Shown one piece after another: positions 1-9,222 of a DNA stretch of 64,000 nt. Source of the stretch: Candidatus Aminicenantes bacterium UBA6228 (lineage in GTDB: Bacteria; Acidobacteriota; Aminicenantia; Aminicenantales; Saccharicenantaceae); the NCBI GenBank assembly GCA_002441005.1, contig DJWO01000011.1, positions 269,442 through 333,441 of the forward strand, given 5' to 3'. The position numbers were made by a program, and so were the translations under genes. Each line of letters begins with the position of its first letter. Position 1 is the first letter of the stretch. The notes below the pieces were generated by a model. The model saw only the letters and a list, made by a program, of their open reading frames with translations. It had not been told where the DNA came from and did no database searches.

Positions 1-60
1 ACTGATGATAACTGCTAAAATCAAGCTCCAGCCTGCTTTTGATTTTAAAAAATTGTTCAT
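1..60 (-). CDS. Possible 5' end of a protein gene running off the left edge
   Basis: On the minus strand an ATG at position 60 opens a frame of 20 codons that stays open to the window edge. Its product begins with a short basic stretch (KSK) followed by a hydrophobic run (LILAVIIS), which resembles the start of a signal peptide or membrane anchor. A weak GGGA lies about 8 bases upstream. The fragment is too short to name, and chance cannot be excluded. If real, it is divergent from the ROK-like gene at 231. Confidence 0.25.
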   Translation of the reverse strand, partial: MNNFLKSKAGWSLILAVIIS

Positions 61-196
61 CGGTCAGTCCCAAAAATCAATTTATGACTGAAGAATTAAT
101 TCAATGCTATTTTAGAAAGAAAGAGATGTCAATCAGAATAATAGGTAAAGGTTATCTGCTGTTAGAAAAATATGTCTTTGAACTGGTAATTTTTGT

Positions 197-202
197 TATA
201 AT
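197..202 (+). promoter_or_regulatory. Possible -10 box for the ROK-nagB run
   Basis: A perfect TATAAT lies 29 bases before the ATG at 231, in an AT-rich stretch. No good -35 hexamer is found at 16-18 bases; a TTGAAC is only 13 bases away. Placement suits a short leader for the first gene, but this is weak evidence. Confidence 0.3.
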
Positions 203-230
203 TTTTTTTATTGAAAGCAGAGGTTAAGCC

Positions 231-1634
231 ATGGATTGGATAAAACGTCTTAAACCTGAATTAAAGTCATCGGTCTCTCCTGTTTACGATCCTGATTTTT
301 TGCCGCTTGGCCTGTTTTTTGATTGGTACCAGCGGGCAGCAGCCCGAAGCCCGGAAGAAATAGGGCTGGCCATCGAGCGTGAAAACGGCCTGACCTCAGT
401 CTGGACAGGCCGCATTCTTCCTTTGACTGCGAACAATTGGCCGCTGACCTTGGCCTTTGTTGAGCGCCTGATCAAATTTCTGTTATGGCAAAAAGGCGGC
501 TTCAAAATCTATTTTTATGGTCCGGAAACCATTTATCAGGAAATTAAAAATCATTATTCACTACCAGGACAACGGGCTTTTGATGTTGATCTGATGAGTA
601 CAGTCTATGAACAGCCGTTTTCGGTGGTTCAAGTCAAAAAGCAAGAACTGCCGGCCGGGCGTCAGAGCCCTGTTTCCTTGGGTGGCCATGTTGACGGCTG
701 CCGTCTGGGTTTTGACCTTGGAGCCAGTGACTTTAAAGTGGCTGCGCTCCAGGCAGGAGAGGTGGTTTTTAGTGAAGAAATTCCCTGGCAGCCCCAGGAG
801 CAGGCGGACCCCGCCTATCATTATCAGCACCTTCAGACCGGGCTGAAAAAAGCGGCAGCCAGCTTGCCAGCCGTCGAGGCTATTGGCGGCAGTGCGGCCG
901 GGATTTATATCAATAATCAGGTAAGAATTGCTTCTCTTTTCCGCTCCGTTCCCAGGCCAATCTTCGATCAAAAAGTAAAGAACCTGTTTGTAGATTTACA
1001 GCGTGAATGGGGAGTTCCACTGGAGGTTATTAATGACGGAGAGGTTACTGCCCTGGCCGGTTATCTGAGCTTGAATCAGCCAGCTATCTTAGGGGTAGCC
1101 ATGGGTTCAAGTGAGGCTGGCGGTTATCTTGATTCAGCCGGTCATCTGCCGGGCTGGCTGGACGAACTGGCCTTCGCTCCGGTTGACCTTAATCCAGAAG
1201 CAGCCATTGATGAATGGTCGGGCGACCGCGGAGTCGGAGCCATGTATTTTTCCCAGCAGGCAGTTAATAAACTGGCCTTGAGGGCCGGCTTCAAATTTCC
1301 AGAGGAAATGAAGCTGCCTGAGCGGCTGAAGCAAATTCAATCCTTAGCTGAGAAAAATGATCCGGTAGCTACCAGGATCTTTCAGGATATAGGGGTTTAC
1401 CTTGGTTATACGGCTCACCTTTATTCACTTTTTTATGATTTCAGCCCTCTGCTAATTCTCGGCCGGGTGACTTCTGGTTCAGGTGGGGAGTTGATTAAAC
1501 ATCAAGCTGAAACCGTTTTGAAGACTGATTATCCTCAACTGGCCGAAAAAATTGTCATTCACCTCTCAGATGAACAAAGCCGGCGGGTTGGCCAGGCCGT
1601 GGCTGCGGCTACCCTACCGGAAATAAAAAGATAG
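231..1634 (+). CDS. ROK-like sugar kinase homologue with N-terminal extension
   Basis: The C-terminal two thirds resembles ROK (actin/hexokinase-fold) sugar kinases. There is a phosphate-1 type motif GFDLGASDFKVAAL near residue 160 and NDGEVTALAG near residue 265, whose Asp is in the place of the ROK catalytic base (NDANAA in the family). The roughly 155 residues before this match nothing I recognise and carry no obvious helix-turn-helix, so a ROK repressor is unlikely. The Cys-rich zinc motif of many ROK members (CxCGxxGCxE) is absent; DEWSGDRGVGAMY lies there instead. It is 11 bases before nagB, so the two are probably co-transcribed, and a role in phosphorylating a hexose or amino sugar is inferred. 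The substrate is unknown, and loss of kinase activity is possible. Confidence 0.7.
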   Translation: MDWIKRLKPELKSSVSPVYDPDFLPLGLFFDWYQRAAARSPEEIGLAIERENGLTSVWTGRILPLTANNWPLTLAFVERLIKFLLWQKGGFKIYFYGPETIYQEIKNHYSLPGQRAFDVDLMSTVYEQPFSVVQVKKQELPAGRQSPVSLGGHVDGCRLGFDLGASDFKVAALQAGEVVFSEEIPWQPQEQADPAYHYQHLQTGLKKAAASLPAVEAIGGSAAGIYINNQVRIASLFRSVPRPIFDQKVKNLFVDLQREWGVPLEVINDGEVTALAGYLSLNQPAILGVAMGSSEAGGYLDSAGHLPGWLDELAFAPVDLNPEAAIDEWSGDRGVGAMYFSQQAVNKLALRAGFKFPEEMKLPERLKQIQSLAEKNDPVATRIFQDIGVYLGYTAHLYSLFYDFSPLLILGRVTSGSGGELIKHQAETVLKTDYPQLAEKIVIHLSDEQSRRVGQAVAAATLPEIKR

Positions 1635-1645
1635 GAGAAAAAGCG

Positions 1646-2428
1646 ATGGAAATTATTATTCAACCCGATAGCCAGCAAGCCAGCCTGCTGGCCGCCAGAT
1701 TGATTAATAAAATAATGAGACAGAAAGAAAAGCCAGTACTCGGCCTGGCCACCGGCCATACTCCTCTTCTACTTTACCGGCTGCTGGTCCAAATGCACCG
1801 CCAAGAAGGCCTGGATTTTAGCCGGGTTGTAACTTTTAATCTGGATGAGTATCTTGGGCTTTCGCCTGAACATCCAGCCTCTTTCTATCAATTTATGTGG
1901 AAAAATCTTTTCAGTCAGGTCAATATCCAGCCTGAAAATGCCCATCTGCCTGATGGCCTGGCCACTAATGTCGAAGATTATTGCCTTCAATATGAAGAAG
2001 AGATCAAAGCCGCCGGCGGCCTGGATATCCAGATCTTAGGGCTAGGAACTGATGGGCATATTGGCTTTAACGAGCCATCTTCTTCCCTGTCCTCGCGCAC
2101 CCGAATCAAGACCTTGACTGACCAGACCAGAAAAGACAATGCCATCTTTTTTGGGGGGGAAGAGAACGTCCCCTATCATGCTATCACCATGGGAATCGGA
2201 ACTATACTCGAGGCGAGAATTTGTTTATTGATGGCCTTTGGTAAGAAAAAAGCCAGAGCCATTTCCCTGGCAGTGGAGGGCCCGGTGACTTCCTTGGTTC
2301 CAGCTTCTGCCCTGCAGCTCCATCCCCGGGCTATTGTCCTGCTGGATAGAGAGGCAGCTTCTGAGCTGCGCCTGACCGATTACTATCAATGGGTCTATGA
2401 ACACAAGCCCGCCTGGCAGAAATTTTGA
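1646..2428 (+). CDS. nagB: Glucosamine-6-phosphate deaminase
   Basis: NagB converts glucosamine-6-phosphate to fructose-6-phosphate and ammonia in the cytoplasm, the last step of amino-sugar catabolism. The 260-residue length fits the family (about 266 in E. coli). Visible motifs are GLATGHTP near residue 33 (phosphate binding), NLDEYLGL near residue 66 (catalytic Asp region) and GLGTDGHIGFNEP near residue 133 (catalytic Asp-His-Glu). A purine-rich AGGAGAAAAAG precedes the ATG. It sits between a ROK-like kinase and a sodium:solute symporter, which supports import and phosphorylation of an amino sugar. 6-phosphogluconolactonase is a related fold, but the EYLGL and GHIGFNEP motifs favour NagB. 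Confidence 0.93.
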   Translation: MEIIIQPDSQQASLLAARLINKIMRQKEKPVLGLATGHTPLLLYRLLVQMHRQEGLDFSRVVTFNLDEYLGLSPEHPASFYQFMWKNLFSQVNIQPENAHLPDGLATNVEDYCLQYEEEIKAAGGLDIQILGLGTDGHIGFNEPSSSLSSRTRIKTLTDQTRKDNAIFFGGEENVPYHAITMGIGTILEARICLLMAFGKKKARAISLAVEGPVTSLVPASALQLHPRAIVLLDREAASELRLTDYYQWVYEHKPAWQKF

Positions 2429-2454
2429 TTTTCCGGGGTGCTGAAATACTATTT

Positions 2455-2484
2455 TTGACTTAATTTCGGGGCTTGTGATATAAA
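2455..2484 (+). promoter_or_regulatory. Sigma-70-type promoter before the symporter gene
   Basis: TTGACT (2455-2460), an 18-base spacer and TATAAA (2479-2484) lie in the 93-base gap between nagB and the symporter, 37 bases before its ATG. This suggests that symporter and xylB-like kinase can be transcribed independently of nagB. Confidence 0.6.
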
Positions 2485-2521
2485 ATCTGGATTAATGACT
2501 TAAGATGGAAAGGACCGGAAC

Positions 2522-4312
2522 ATGCAGCTAAGCACAGTTGATTGGTTGATTGTCATCATCTCAATTACCATCTGTTTCTTACCGCCAGTTATTCTTAGCC
2601 GCCGGGCCGGAAAAAATACGGCTGAATTTTTTACCTCCGGTCGAGCTGCACCCTGGTGGCTAATCGGAATTTCCATGGTAGCCACGACCTTCAGCACCGA
2701 CACGCCCAACCTGATCACCAATATCGTCCGCAATAATGGCGGGGTGGCCGGCAACTGGGTCTGGTGGGCTTTTCTTCTGACCGGCATGATGACTGTCTTT
2801 TTTTATGCCCGGATGTGGCGCCGCTCTCAAGTCTTAACTGACCTTGAATTTTATGAAGTCCGTTATTCAGGCAAGCCAGCTTCATTTGTCCGCGGTTTCA
2901 GAGCTATCTACCTCGGGCTTTTCTTTAACTGTGTTATCATGGCCTCAGTCAATCTGGCGGCGGCTAAAATTGCCAATGTTATTCTTGGCTGGCCAATGAC
3001 CAAAACCCTGATTATTTGCAGTATTATCAATGTGATTTTCGCTGCCACGGCCGGCTTGTGGGGAGTGCTGGTAGTGGATTTGATCCAGTTCGGCATTGCC
3101 ATGACTGGAGCCTTTGCTGCCGCCATTTTCGCCTTGAAGCAGCCAGAAATCGGCGGGCTGACCGGTCTTTTCCAGAAACTCGAAGTGCTCAACCCGAAGG
3201 TTATTAACTTTCTTCCCGACTTCGGCAACTGGTCAATAGCCTTATCAATTTTTATCATTCCCATTTTTATTCAGTGGTGGTCAGTCTGGTATCCGGGAGC
3301 CGAGCCGGGCGGAGGCAGTTACATTGCCCAGCGGATGCTGGCTGCTAAAAGCGAAAAAGACGCCCTGTCGGGCACCCTGTTTTTTAATTTTGCCCATTAT
3401 GCCATCAGGCCCTGGCCCTGGATCCTGGTTGCCCTCTGTTCTTTTATTATCTATCCAAATCTCAGTGACATCAGCCAGGCTTTTCCCAACGTTGATCCCA
3501 GGTTAATCGGGCACGATATGGCTTATCCAGCTATGCTCCGTTTCCTGCCTCATGGCTTTCTGGGGATTATGGTAGCTGGTCTTCTGGCCGCTTATATCTC
3601 AACCCTGGTAACCCATTTAAACTGGGGCAGTTCCTACCTGGTTCATGATTTTTACCGCCGTTTCCTCCACCCGGGAGCTTCAGAAAAGCACTATGTCAGC
3701 GTCGCCAGGCTGATGACAGTTATCCTGATGATTCTGGCCAGCCTGCTCACCTTCATCCTTGAATCAGCCAAAGCCAGTTTTGATCTAATGTTATCAATTG
3801 GAGCCGGGACAGGTTTAATTTATCTTCTGCGCTGGTTCTGGTGGAGAATAAATGCCTGGTCGGAAATAGCCGCTATGGCCAGCTCTTTTGGAGTAGCTGT
3901 TTTCTTTTTTATTGGTGGTAAACTTGGCCATCCCATCCCGCAGCATATTTCGCTCCTGGTCACTATCGCTTTTACCACGGTCGTCTGGCTGGCGGTAACC
4001 TATCTGACCAGGCCAGAAGAGAAAAGCAAGTTAATATCTTTTTATCAACTGGTCAAACCGGCTGGTCCTGGCTGGAACAAAATAAGACGGGAAGCTAACC
4101 TGGATCCCTCTCCTGATAAATTGACCTTGAACCTGGCTAGCTGGGTCACGGGTTGTTTATTTGTTTATTCAGCTCTTTTCGGCTCAGGAGCTTATATCTA
4201 TGGCCGGATCAGTTTGGGAATTTTCTGGAGTATCCTGTTTGTTATCAGCACCTTAGCTCTCATCAAAATCATGTCTCAAATCTGGGCAGTACCTAAAACT
4301 CAAAAAACCTGA
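2522..4312 (+). CDS. Sodium:solute symporter (SSS family)
   Basis: A 596-residue integral inner-membrane protein with about 13 hydrophobic segments, typical of the sodium:solute symporter family, which couples sodium influx to uptake of sugars, sialic acid, amino acids or vitamins. The start (DWLIVIISITICFLPP), an early SRRAGKNTAEFFTSGR loop and a later YPAMLRFLPHGFLGIMVAGL segment are typical of SSS members that act on sugars. It follows nagB by 93 bases with its own promoter and precedes an FGGY kinase by 58 bases, so a carbohydrate or sugar derivative is the likely cargo. Sequence alone does not fix the substrate. Confidence 0.88.
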   Translation: MQLSTVDWLIVIISITICFLPPVILSRRAGKNTAEFFTSGRAAPWWLIGISMVATTFSTDTPNLITNIVRNNGGVAGNWVWWAFLLTGMMTVFFYARMWRRSQVLTDLEFYEVRYSGKPASFVRGFRAIYLGLFFNCVIMASVNLAAAKIANVILGWPMTKTLIICSIINVIFAATAGLWGVLVVDLIQFGIAMTGAFAAAIFALKQPEIGGLTGLFQKLEVLNPKVINFLPDFGNWSIALSIFIIPIFIQWWSVWYPGAEPGGGSYIAQRMLAAKSEKDALSGTLFFNFAHYAIRPWPWILVALCSFIIYPNLSDISQAFPNVDPRLIGHDMAYPAMLRFLPHGFLGIMVAGLLAAYISTLVTHLNWGSSYLVHDFYRRFLHPGASEKHYVSVARLMTVILMILASLLTFILESAKASFDLMLSIGAGTGLIYLLRWFWWRINAWSEIAAMASSFGVAVFFFIGGKLGHPIPQHISLLVTIAFTTVVWLAVTYLTRPEEKSKLISFYQLVKPAGPGWNKIRREANLDPSPDKLTLNLASWVTGCLFVYSALFGSGAYIYGRISLGIFWSILFVISTLALIKIMSQIWAVPKTQKT

Positions 4313-4370
4313 GGCTGATCTGTTCATTTGGAAATAATTCCCGGGCCTGAGCAGAACAGGAGAACAAAAA

Positions 4371-5864
4371 ATGTACGCCATTGGCTTTGATTCCGGGACT
4401 CAAGGAACTAAAGCCCTCATTGTCGAGATGGAAACCGGCCGGGTGGCCGGGCGGGGCTACAGCCGCCACCAGATGGTCGAAGGCCTGCAACCAGGCGAAT
4501 CAGAGCAGCTGGCTGAAACCTGGACAGAGGCTCTTAAAAAATCCTTGATTGGAGCTCTTCAGAATTCTGGTATTGATCCGGCCCAGGTCGCCTGCCTGGG
4601 AGTTTCGGGACAGCAGCACGGACTGGTAGCTCTGGACAGAAACTTAAAGCCTATCAGGCCGGCCAAGTTATGGAATGACACCTCGACTGTCCGGGAAACC
4701 GAAGAGCTGATTTCGGCGGCCGGAGGCCAAAAAGCTTTTATTGACAAGACCGGGCTCAGCCTGGCTGTCGGGTATACGGCTTCAAAGATTTTGTGGCTAA
4801 AAAAACATGAACCGGAAAATTATGCCCGGCTCTTTTGCCTTCTTTTGCCTCATAATTATCTTAATTTTTATCTAACCGGCAGGCTTCAGATGGAATATGG
4901 CGATGCCTCCGGCACGGGCCTGATGGATGTTCGACACCGTCACTGGCAGAGCGAGATCATTAACCTGATCGATCCCGGACTTTCAGCTAAATTACCTTCT
5001 CTCTCTCCTCCGGACCAGCCGCTCGGCTATGTCAAAACTGAAATAGCCAAGGAATTTGGCTTCAAGCGGGTTCTGGTCTCAGCTGGAGGCGGAGATAACA
5101 TGATGGCGGCCATTGGTTCAGGCAACGTCACCGAGGGGATTTATACTCTCAGCCTGGGTACCTCGGGCACGATTTTTTCCTTTAGCTCTAAGCCATTTAT
5201 TGATCCTGAAGGCGAGATAGCCGCTTTCTGCGATAGCACTGGCGGCTGGCTGCCGCTCATCTGTACCATGAATGTCACCAACACCACTGAGTTATTTAAA
5301 CAATTGATCAAGACCGGTAATGATGGGCTGGAGAAACTGGTTACCAAAGCCCCGCCAGGAGCCGGCGGGCTGATTTTTCTTCCCTTCATTGATGGAGAAA
5401 GGACCCCGGCCCTGCCTGAGGCCAGCGGCGTTTTCTTCGGGCTTCGCCGCCAGAGCTTTAATTCCGCCTGCCTGGCCAGAGCTGCCGTGGAAGGTACCTG
5501 TTTGAATCTGAATTATGGCTTTAAGCGGCTGACCAGCCTGGGGCTTGAGCCCAAAGAAATGAGGGCCACCGGAGGTGGAGCCAGGAGCCAGAGCTGGCTT
5601 CAGATTATTTCCACCATCTTTGAGACTCCGGTCGTCACCCTCCAGGAACCAGAATCAGCCGCCTTTGGGGCTGCCCTGCAAGCCATCTGGTCCTATTACC
5701 GGGAAAACGGGCAGAAAATTGAGATAAATGAGATAGCTTCCAGACTGGTCAAAACCGGCAGGCGGACCATCCTGCCTGATAAAAATTTATTCTCTCTTTA
5801 CCGGGAACTTTATCAGAGATATGACTCACTATGGCGAAGGCTTAAACCAGAATTCAAGCGGTAG
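4371..5864 (+). CDS. xylB: FGGY-family carbohydrate kinase, xylulokinase-like
   Basis: The 497-residue product has the full set of FGGY motifs: GFDSGTQGTKALIVE at the N-terminus (ATP phosphate loop), VSGQQHGLVALD near residue 80, WNDTST near residue 103, GGGDNMMAAIGSG near residue 240, SLGTSGTIF near residue 260, DGERTP near residue 340 and ATGGGARSQSW near residue 397. The QQHG and WNDT motifs are those of xylulokinases, which phosphorylate D-xylulose with ATP to feed the pentose phosphate pathway. An AGGAG lies just upstream of the ATG. It is downstream of the symporter, so the pair may import and phosphorylate the same sugar. A related ketose or polyol kinase cannot be excluded. Confidence 0.85.
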   Translation: MYAIGFDSGTQGTKALIVEMETGRVAGRGYSRHQMVEGLQPGESEQLAETWTEALKKSLIGALQNSGIDPAQVACLGVSGQQHGLVALDRNLKPIRPAKLWNDTSTVRETEELISAAGGQKAFIDKTGLSLAVGYTASKILWLKKHEPENYARLFCLLLPHNYLNFYLTGRLQMEYGDASGTGLMDVRHRHWQSEIINLIDPGLSAKLPSLSPPDQPLGYVKTEIAKEFGFKRVLVSAGGGDNMMAAIGSGNVTEGIYTLSLGTSGTIFSFSSKPFIDPEGEIAAFCDSTGGWLPLICTMNVTNTTELFKQLIKTGNDGLEKLVTKAPPGAGGLIFLPFIDGERTPALPEASGVFFGLRRQSFNSACLARAAVEGTCLNLNYGFKRLTSLGLEPKEMRATGGGARSQSWLQIISTIFETPVVTLQEPESAAFGAALQAIWSYYRENGQKIEINEIASRLVKTGRRTILPDKNLFSLYRELYQRYDSLWRRLKPEFKR

Positions 5865-5957
5865 CTCCTGGGGCGGAATAAGCTCTATCCCAGGTCCAAT
5901 AACGGCCCGGTGAATACTGGAAAATACCTACCGGCCCATTAAGCTCTGAACTGAAGT

Positions 5958-7523
5958 TCAATGCTTATGAAGGTCTTTATGCATGATTTTCCTGATCTCA
6001 TGCAGCCGGTCATCAGCCGGAAGATCAGCTAACTTCTTATTCATAAATTCATCATCTTCTGACTCCAGCCGCTTGACCATATAATCAATGATACTGGAGG
6101 GGAAAACCCCATCGCGCTCATAAAGTTCTCTTTTTTCATTGAGAACCCTGGCTGACTCAACGCAGCTGCCTGGAAGTTTTGGTAAGGTTTCGAGCAATTT
6201 CTTATCTTCAAATATATTGCCCTTAACATACAGCTTTTTGGCCAGTTCCAGTGGCTGCTCTCCTTGAAAAATGGAGAGATCCTGTCTGAAAGCCCAATCA
6301 GCTGCCATAGCCAGTCCGGCCAGCAGGAGATGGACCAGGGCGCTGCCATCAGGAGAACGGAGTTCGACCGTCTGGCGGCTGGCTTGTTCCAGATAGCCAG
6401 CCTGATCGGCCGGATTGACCAGTCCAGCCAGGTTTTTAACTCCGGTCCAGCCCAGCGGAACCCGGATCAGAGCACTTCGATTGAGATCGCTCCAGCAGAT
6501 TCTGGTAGGAGCCTCAAGGTTCGGTACCAGCCGCAAATAGGCTGAGGAAACCGTGTTGCCAAAGGCGGTTAAAGAATCAGCGTAATAGCATAAACCGCCG
6601 ATGAGACGCCGGGCTTCCTGGCTTAGCTGCCCATCCTGACCGATCATGATATTTTTCCCGCCTTTAACCAGTTCAAGATGGATATGGAAACCGCTTCCGG
6701 CTACCCCTTCTTCTATCTTAGGGGTAAAGGTAGCTATCATTCCATGTCTATAAGCTATATTTCTGATCACCCAGCGAGCCAGGACTAAATAATCACCCAT
6801 CTCTTCAACCGGCCTGGGAATAAATTCTATTTCCAGTTGTTCAGCTGCCTTGCCTTTAATCTCTTCCAGATCGCTCCTGACACTGTCCACATAGCCAGCT
6901 TCGCTGTGGGCATACTTGGCCGCCCCGGTGATCTGAGCAATGAACCTGACCATTTCATCCAGGATCTGACCGCTTTTGATAAAAGGCGAGCTTCCCTGGT
7001 AACTTCTTTTTTTCTCCACCGGATAAAGCCTGGGGCCAAAGTCACCGATCAAAAAGAATTCCAGCTCGCCCATAGCTCTTAGCTCTAAGCCTGAATTTTT
7101 CCGGAACATACCGTGGGCTCTGGCCAGGATATTATCAAGCGCAAAAAAAGCCGGTTGGCCCTGACTGTCCAGATAACGGCCAACAAAATCCAGGCTGCCT
7201 TCATCAAAAGGATTGAGGAAGGCTGATTTATAAACGGGAACCACATATAAATCCGATAGCCCCATATCAACCAGCCCTTTGTAAAGAGAAGAGCCATCAA
7301 CCCTTTCTCCTTCAGCCAGAATAGTTTCAGCCTGGCTAAGGCTGGTCACCGGAATTTTAAGCTCTTTGAGCTTCCCGTCCAGGCCGACATAGTGGAAAGT
7401 GATTCTTTCCAGCTGCTTTAATTCGATTAGCTTTAAAAAATCCTTTCGCCGGAAATCTTCAGGCTCTTTGTCCAAAATAACCGCAACCGGCTGGCTCAGG
7501 GCTAATTTCTGTTTTTCACTCAT
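5958..7523 (-). CDS. Glutamine synthetase-like protein
   Basis: A 521-residue member of the glutamine synthetase superfamily. Visible landmarks are GERVDGSS near residue 72 (beta-grasp domain), GELEFFL near residue 147 (metal-binding Glu), GSGFHIHLEL near residue 275 (ammonia/metal site, GxGxHxH in GlnA), LEAPTRICWSDLNRSALIRVP near residue 337 (NRSALIR nucleotide/Glu site) and ELRSPDGSA near residue 387. True GlnA joins glutamate and ammonia with ATP. The spacing fits GlnA-I, but the WSDLN replaces the common WGYRN and no clear adenylation-loop tyrosine motif is seen, so it may be a gamma-glutamyl-ligase-type paralogue. It is convergent with the kinase gene and separated by 93 bases. Confidence 0.8.
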   Translation of the reverse strand: MSEKQKLALSQPVAVILDKEPEDFRRKDFLKLIELKQLERITFHYVGLDGKLKELKIPVTSLSQAETILAEGERVDGSSLYKGLVDMGLSDLYVVPVYKSAFLNPFDEGSLDFVGRYLDSQGQPAFFALDNILARAHGMFRKNSGLELRAMGELEFFLIGDFGPRLYPVEKKRSYQGSSPFIKSGQILDEMVRFIAQITGAAKYAHSEAGYVDSVRSDLEEIKGKAAEQLEIEFIPRPVEEMGDYLVLARWVIRNIAYRHGMIATFTPKIEEGVAGSGFHIHLELVKGGKNIMIGQDGQLSQEARRLIGGLCYYADSLTAFGNTVSSAYLRLVPNLEAPTRICWSDLNRSALIRVPLGWTGVKNLAGLVNPADQAGYLEQASRQTVELRSPDGSALVHLLLAGLAMAADWAFRQDLSIFQGEQPLELAKKLYVKGNIFEDKKLLETLPKLPGSCVESARVLNEKRELYERDGVFPSSIIDYMVKRLESEDDEFMNKKLADLPADDRLHEIRKIMHKDLHKH

Positions 7524-7632
7524 CTCTCGATTTGCCTCCCTCAGTAATAAGTTATTGATAAAGTTGAGTCATTATTTTAAGGGAAAACCTGAACTGATAG
7601 CAACCTTCTTATTTTGACTGGTAGAAGCCTGG

Positions 7633-9000
7633 TTAATAGAGCAAATATTTTTGCCTTAGCCGGTCAAATTCTTTTAAGCCAGCCTGAAGCTGATTGACGA
7701 TTTGTTCCGGGCTCTGTCCTGACTCCAAAGCCAGTCTGACCTCCGAATTACCCATAATCTTATCGAAATAGTCGGGATGAAATTCAAATTGAGCAGGATA
7801 CACCTCCCTGACCGTCTGAATAATCCAGAGGCTGGTTAGAAAAGGTTGGAAACTTTCCCGGTCGATGACATGCAGCTGGCAGCCCCCGCATCTTTCTCCC
7901 TGATATTTGGAAAAAGTCGGCGTAAACCAGGCTTCTCTGAAAATGACTCCTGGCAGATCCAAACTGTTAAGCTTCCGGCTGAGTTCCCAGCCATCAATCC
8001 AGGGTGCCCCGAAGAGTTCAAAAGGACGGGTTGTTCCCCGGCCTTCAGACAGATTGGTTCCCTCCAGATAAACCTGACCCGGGTAGACAGCCGCTGTTTC
8101 CAGGGTTGGCATATTAGGCGAAGGCATCACCCAGGGTAAGCCCGTTTGGTCAAACCACCAGTCCCTTTTCCAGCCTTCGGCTGGTATAACAGTCAGCTTG
8201 GCCTTGGTCTTCAAGAACTGATCGTTGAATAACCGGGCTAGTTCCCCGATGGTCAGGCCATGTCTTTCCGGTATAGGATAAAGGCCAACAAAAGAGCTGT
8301 ATTCAGGGTATTTTAAAACCGCCCCTTCCAGAATCTTTCCACCAACCGGATTAGGACGGTCAAGAACAATAAATTCAATACCAAGCTCGGCACAGCTTTC
8401 CATGGCCAGGGCCATGGTGGCCACATAAGTATAAACTCTTGTTCCTACATCCTGGATATCAAAGACCAGAACATCCAGGCCTTTGACCATATTCTCTTCC
8501 GGGATTTTGCCTGAAGATTGAGTATCAAAGTTCCGCATCAGTTCATCAATGTTTTTGAGCATCTCCGGCTCTGGCTTGAATGATTGCCCGTAAAGGCTAA
8601 AAACCGGCAGGTTGAATTTTTCGTCTAAATAAAAAGGAACATATTCCCCCGCTTGAGCCTCTCCCCTGACCCCATGCTCCGGACCGTAAAGAGCCACCAG
8701 GTTTATAGCTGGATGGTTTTTAAATAGCCAGGCGCTGCTTTCCAGTTTGGAATTGACGCCAGACGGATTGGTGATCAGTCCGACCTTCTTATCTTTGACC
8801 AGGTCGAGGTGTTTTTCTAAAAAAACCTCAACCCCGGGTTTAACTCCAGGCTTAATCACTCTTGGCCTGGCCGCCTCCTGCCCTCCTGGACCGCAGCTCG
8901 AGGACAGGATCAAGATAATTAAAGCGGCCGCCCCCAAAACCGGCCTGAAATAATTTTGATAAATTTTACAGCGGCCAGAAGGATTAAATATTTTTTCCAT
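7633..9000 (-). CDS. DUF1343 / NamZ-type exo-beta-N-acetylmuramidase lipoprotein
   Basis: DUF1343 proteins include NamZ, which removes terminal MurNAc from peptidoglycan fragments. The family signature is visible as KVGLITNPSGVN, YGPEHGVRGEAQAG, VFDIQDVGTRVYTYVATM and VLDRPNPVGG, followed by GTNLSEGRGTTRPFE. An ATG at 9000 with GGAGAAGG upstream is preferred over the ATG 36 bases earlier. From it the product has 455 residues and starts with a basic stretch, a hydrophobic run and LSSSCG, a plausible lipoprotein signal, so it probably acts at the membrane. Together with NagB and the ROK-like kinase nearby it would fit recovery of cell-wall amino sugars; this link is inferred. Confidence 0.87.
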   Translation of the reverse strand: MEKIFNPSGRCKIYQNYFRPVLGAAALIILILSSSCGPGGQEAARPRVIKPGVKPGVEVFLEKHLDLVKDKKVGLITNPSGVNSKLESSAWLFKNHPAINLVALYGPEHGVRGEAQAGEYVPFYLDEKFNLPVFSLYGQSFKPEPEMLKNIDELMRNFDTQSSGKIPEENMVKGLDVLVFDIQDVGTRVYTYVATMALAMESCAELGIEFIVLDRPNPVGGKILEGAVLKYPEYSSFVGLYPIPERHGLTIGELARLFNDQFLKTKAKLTVIPAEGWKRDWWFDQTGLPWVMPSPNMPTLETAAVYPGQVYLEGTNLSEGRGTTRPFELFGAPWIDGWELSRKLNSLDLPGVIFREAWFTPTFSKYQGERCGGCQLHVIDRESFQPFLTSLWIIQTVREVYPAQFEFHPDYFDKIMGNSEVRLALESGQSPEQIVNQLQAGLKEFDRLRQKYLLY

Positions 9001-9222
9001 GACAGCCTTCTCCCCGGGATAATTTGTCTTTATCATTGAACTTCCTTAGACCAATAGATTATAAACTATTCAGCGGCAGCCAGGAAACAATTTTACTGGC
9101 CCGACTTGTCTCTTAAGAAGACCAGCCAGATAAAGCCAGGGCAGTTTTAAATAAGATTGAGGCTTGAATCAGCCCTGACTCCAGAATAAAATGAACAAAG
9201 AAAATAATTTAAGGTAGGTTTG

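Noticed and set aside
39..227. 62-codon plus-strand frame at the left edge
   Set aside because: No ribosome site, composition typical of AT-rich intergenic sequence, and a TATAAT lies inside it.
5865..5957. Inverted-looking GGCCCGGT/ACCGGCCC pair between xylB-like and glutamine synthetase-like genes as a terminator
   Set aside because: The arms do not pair cleanly and there is no T run.
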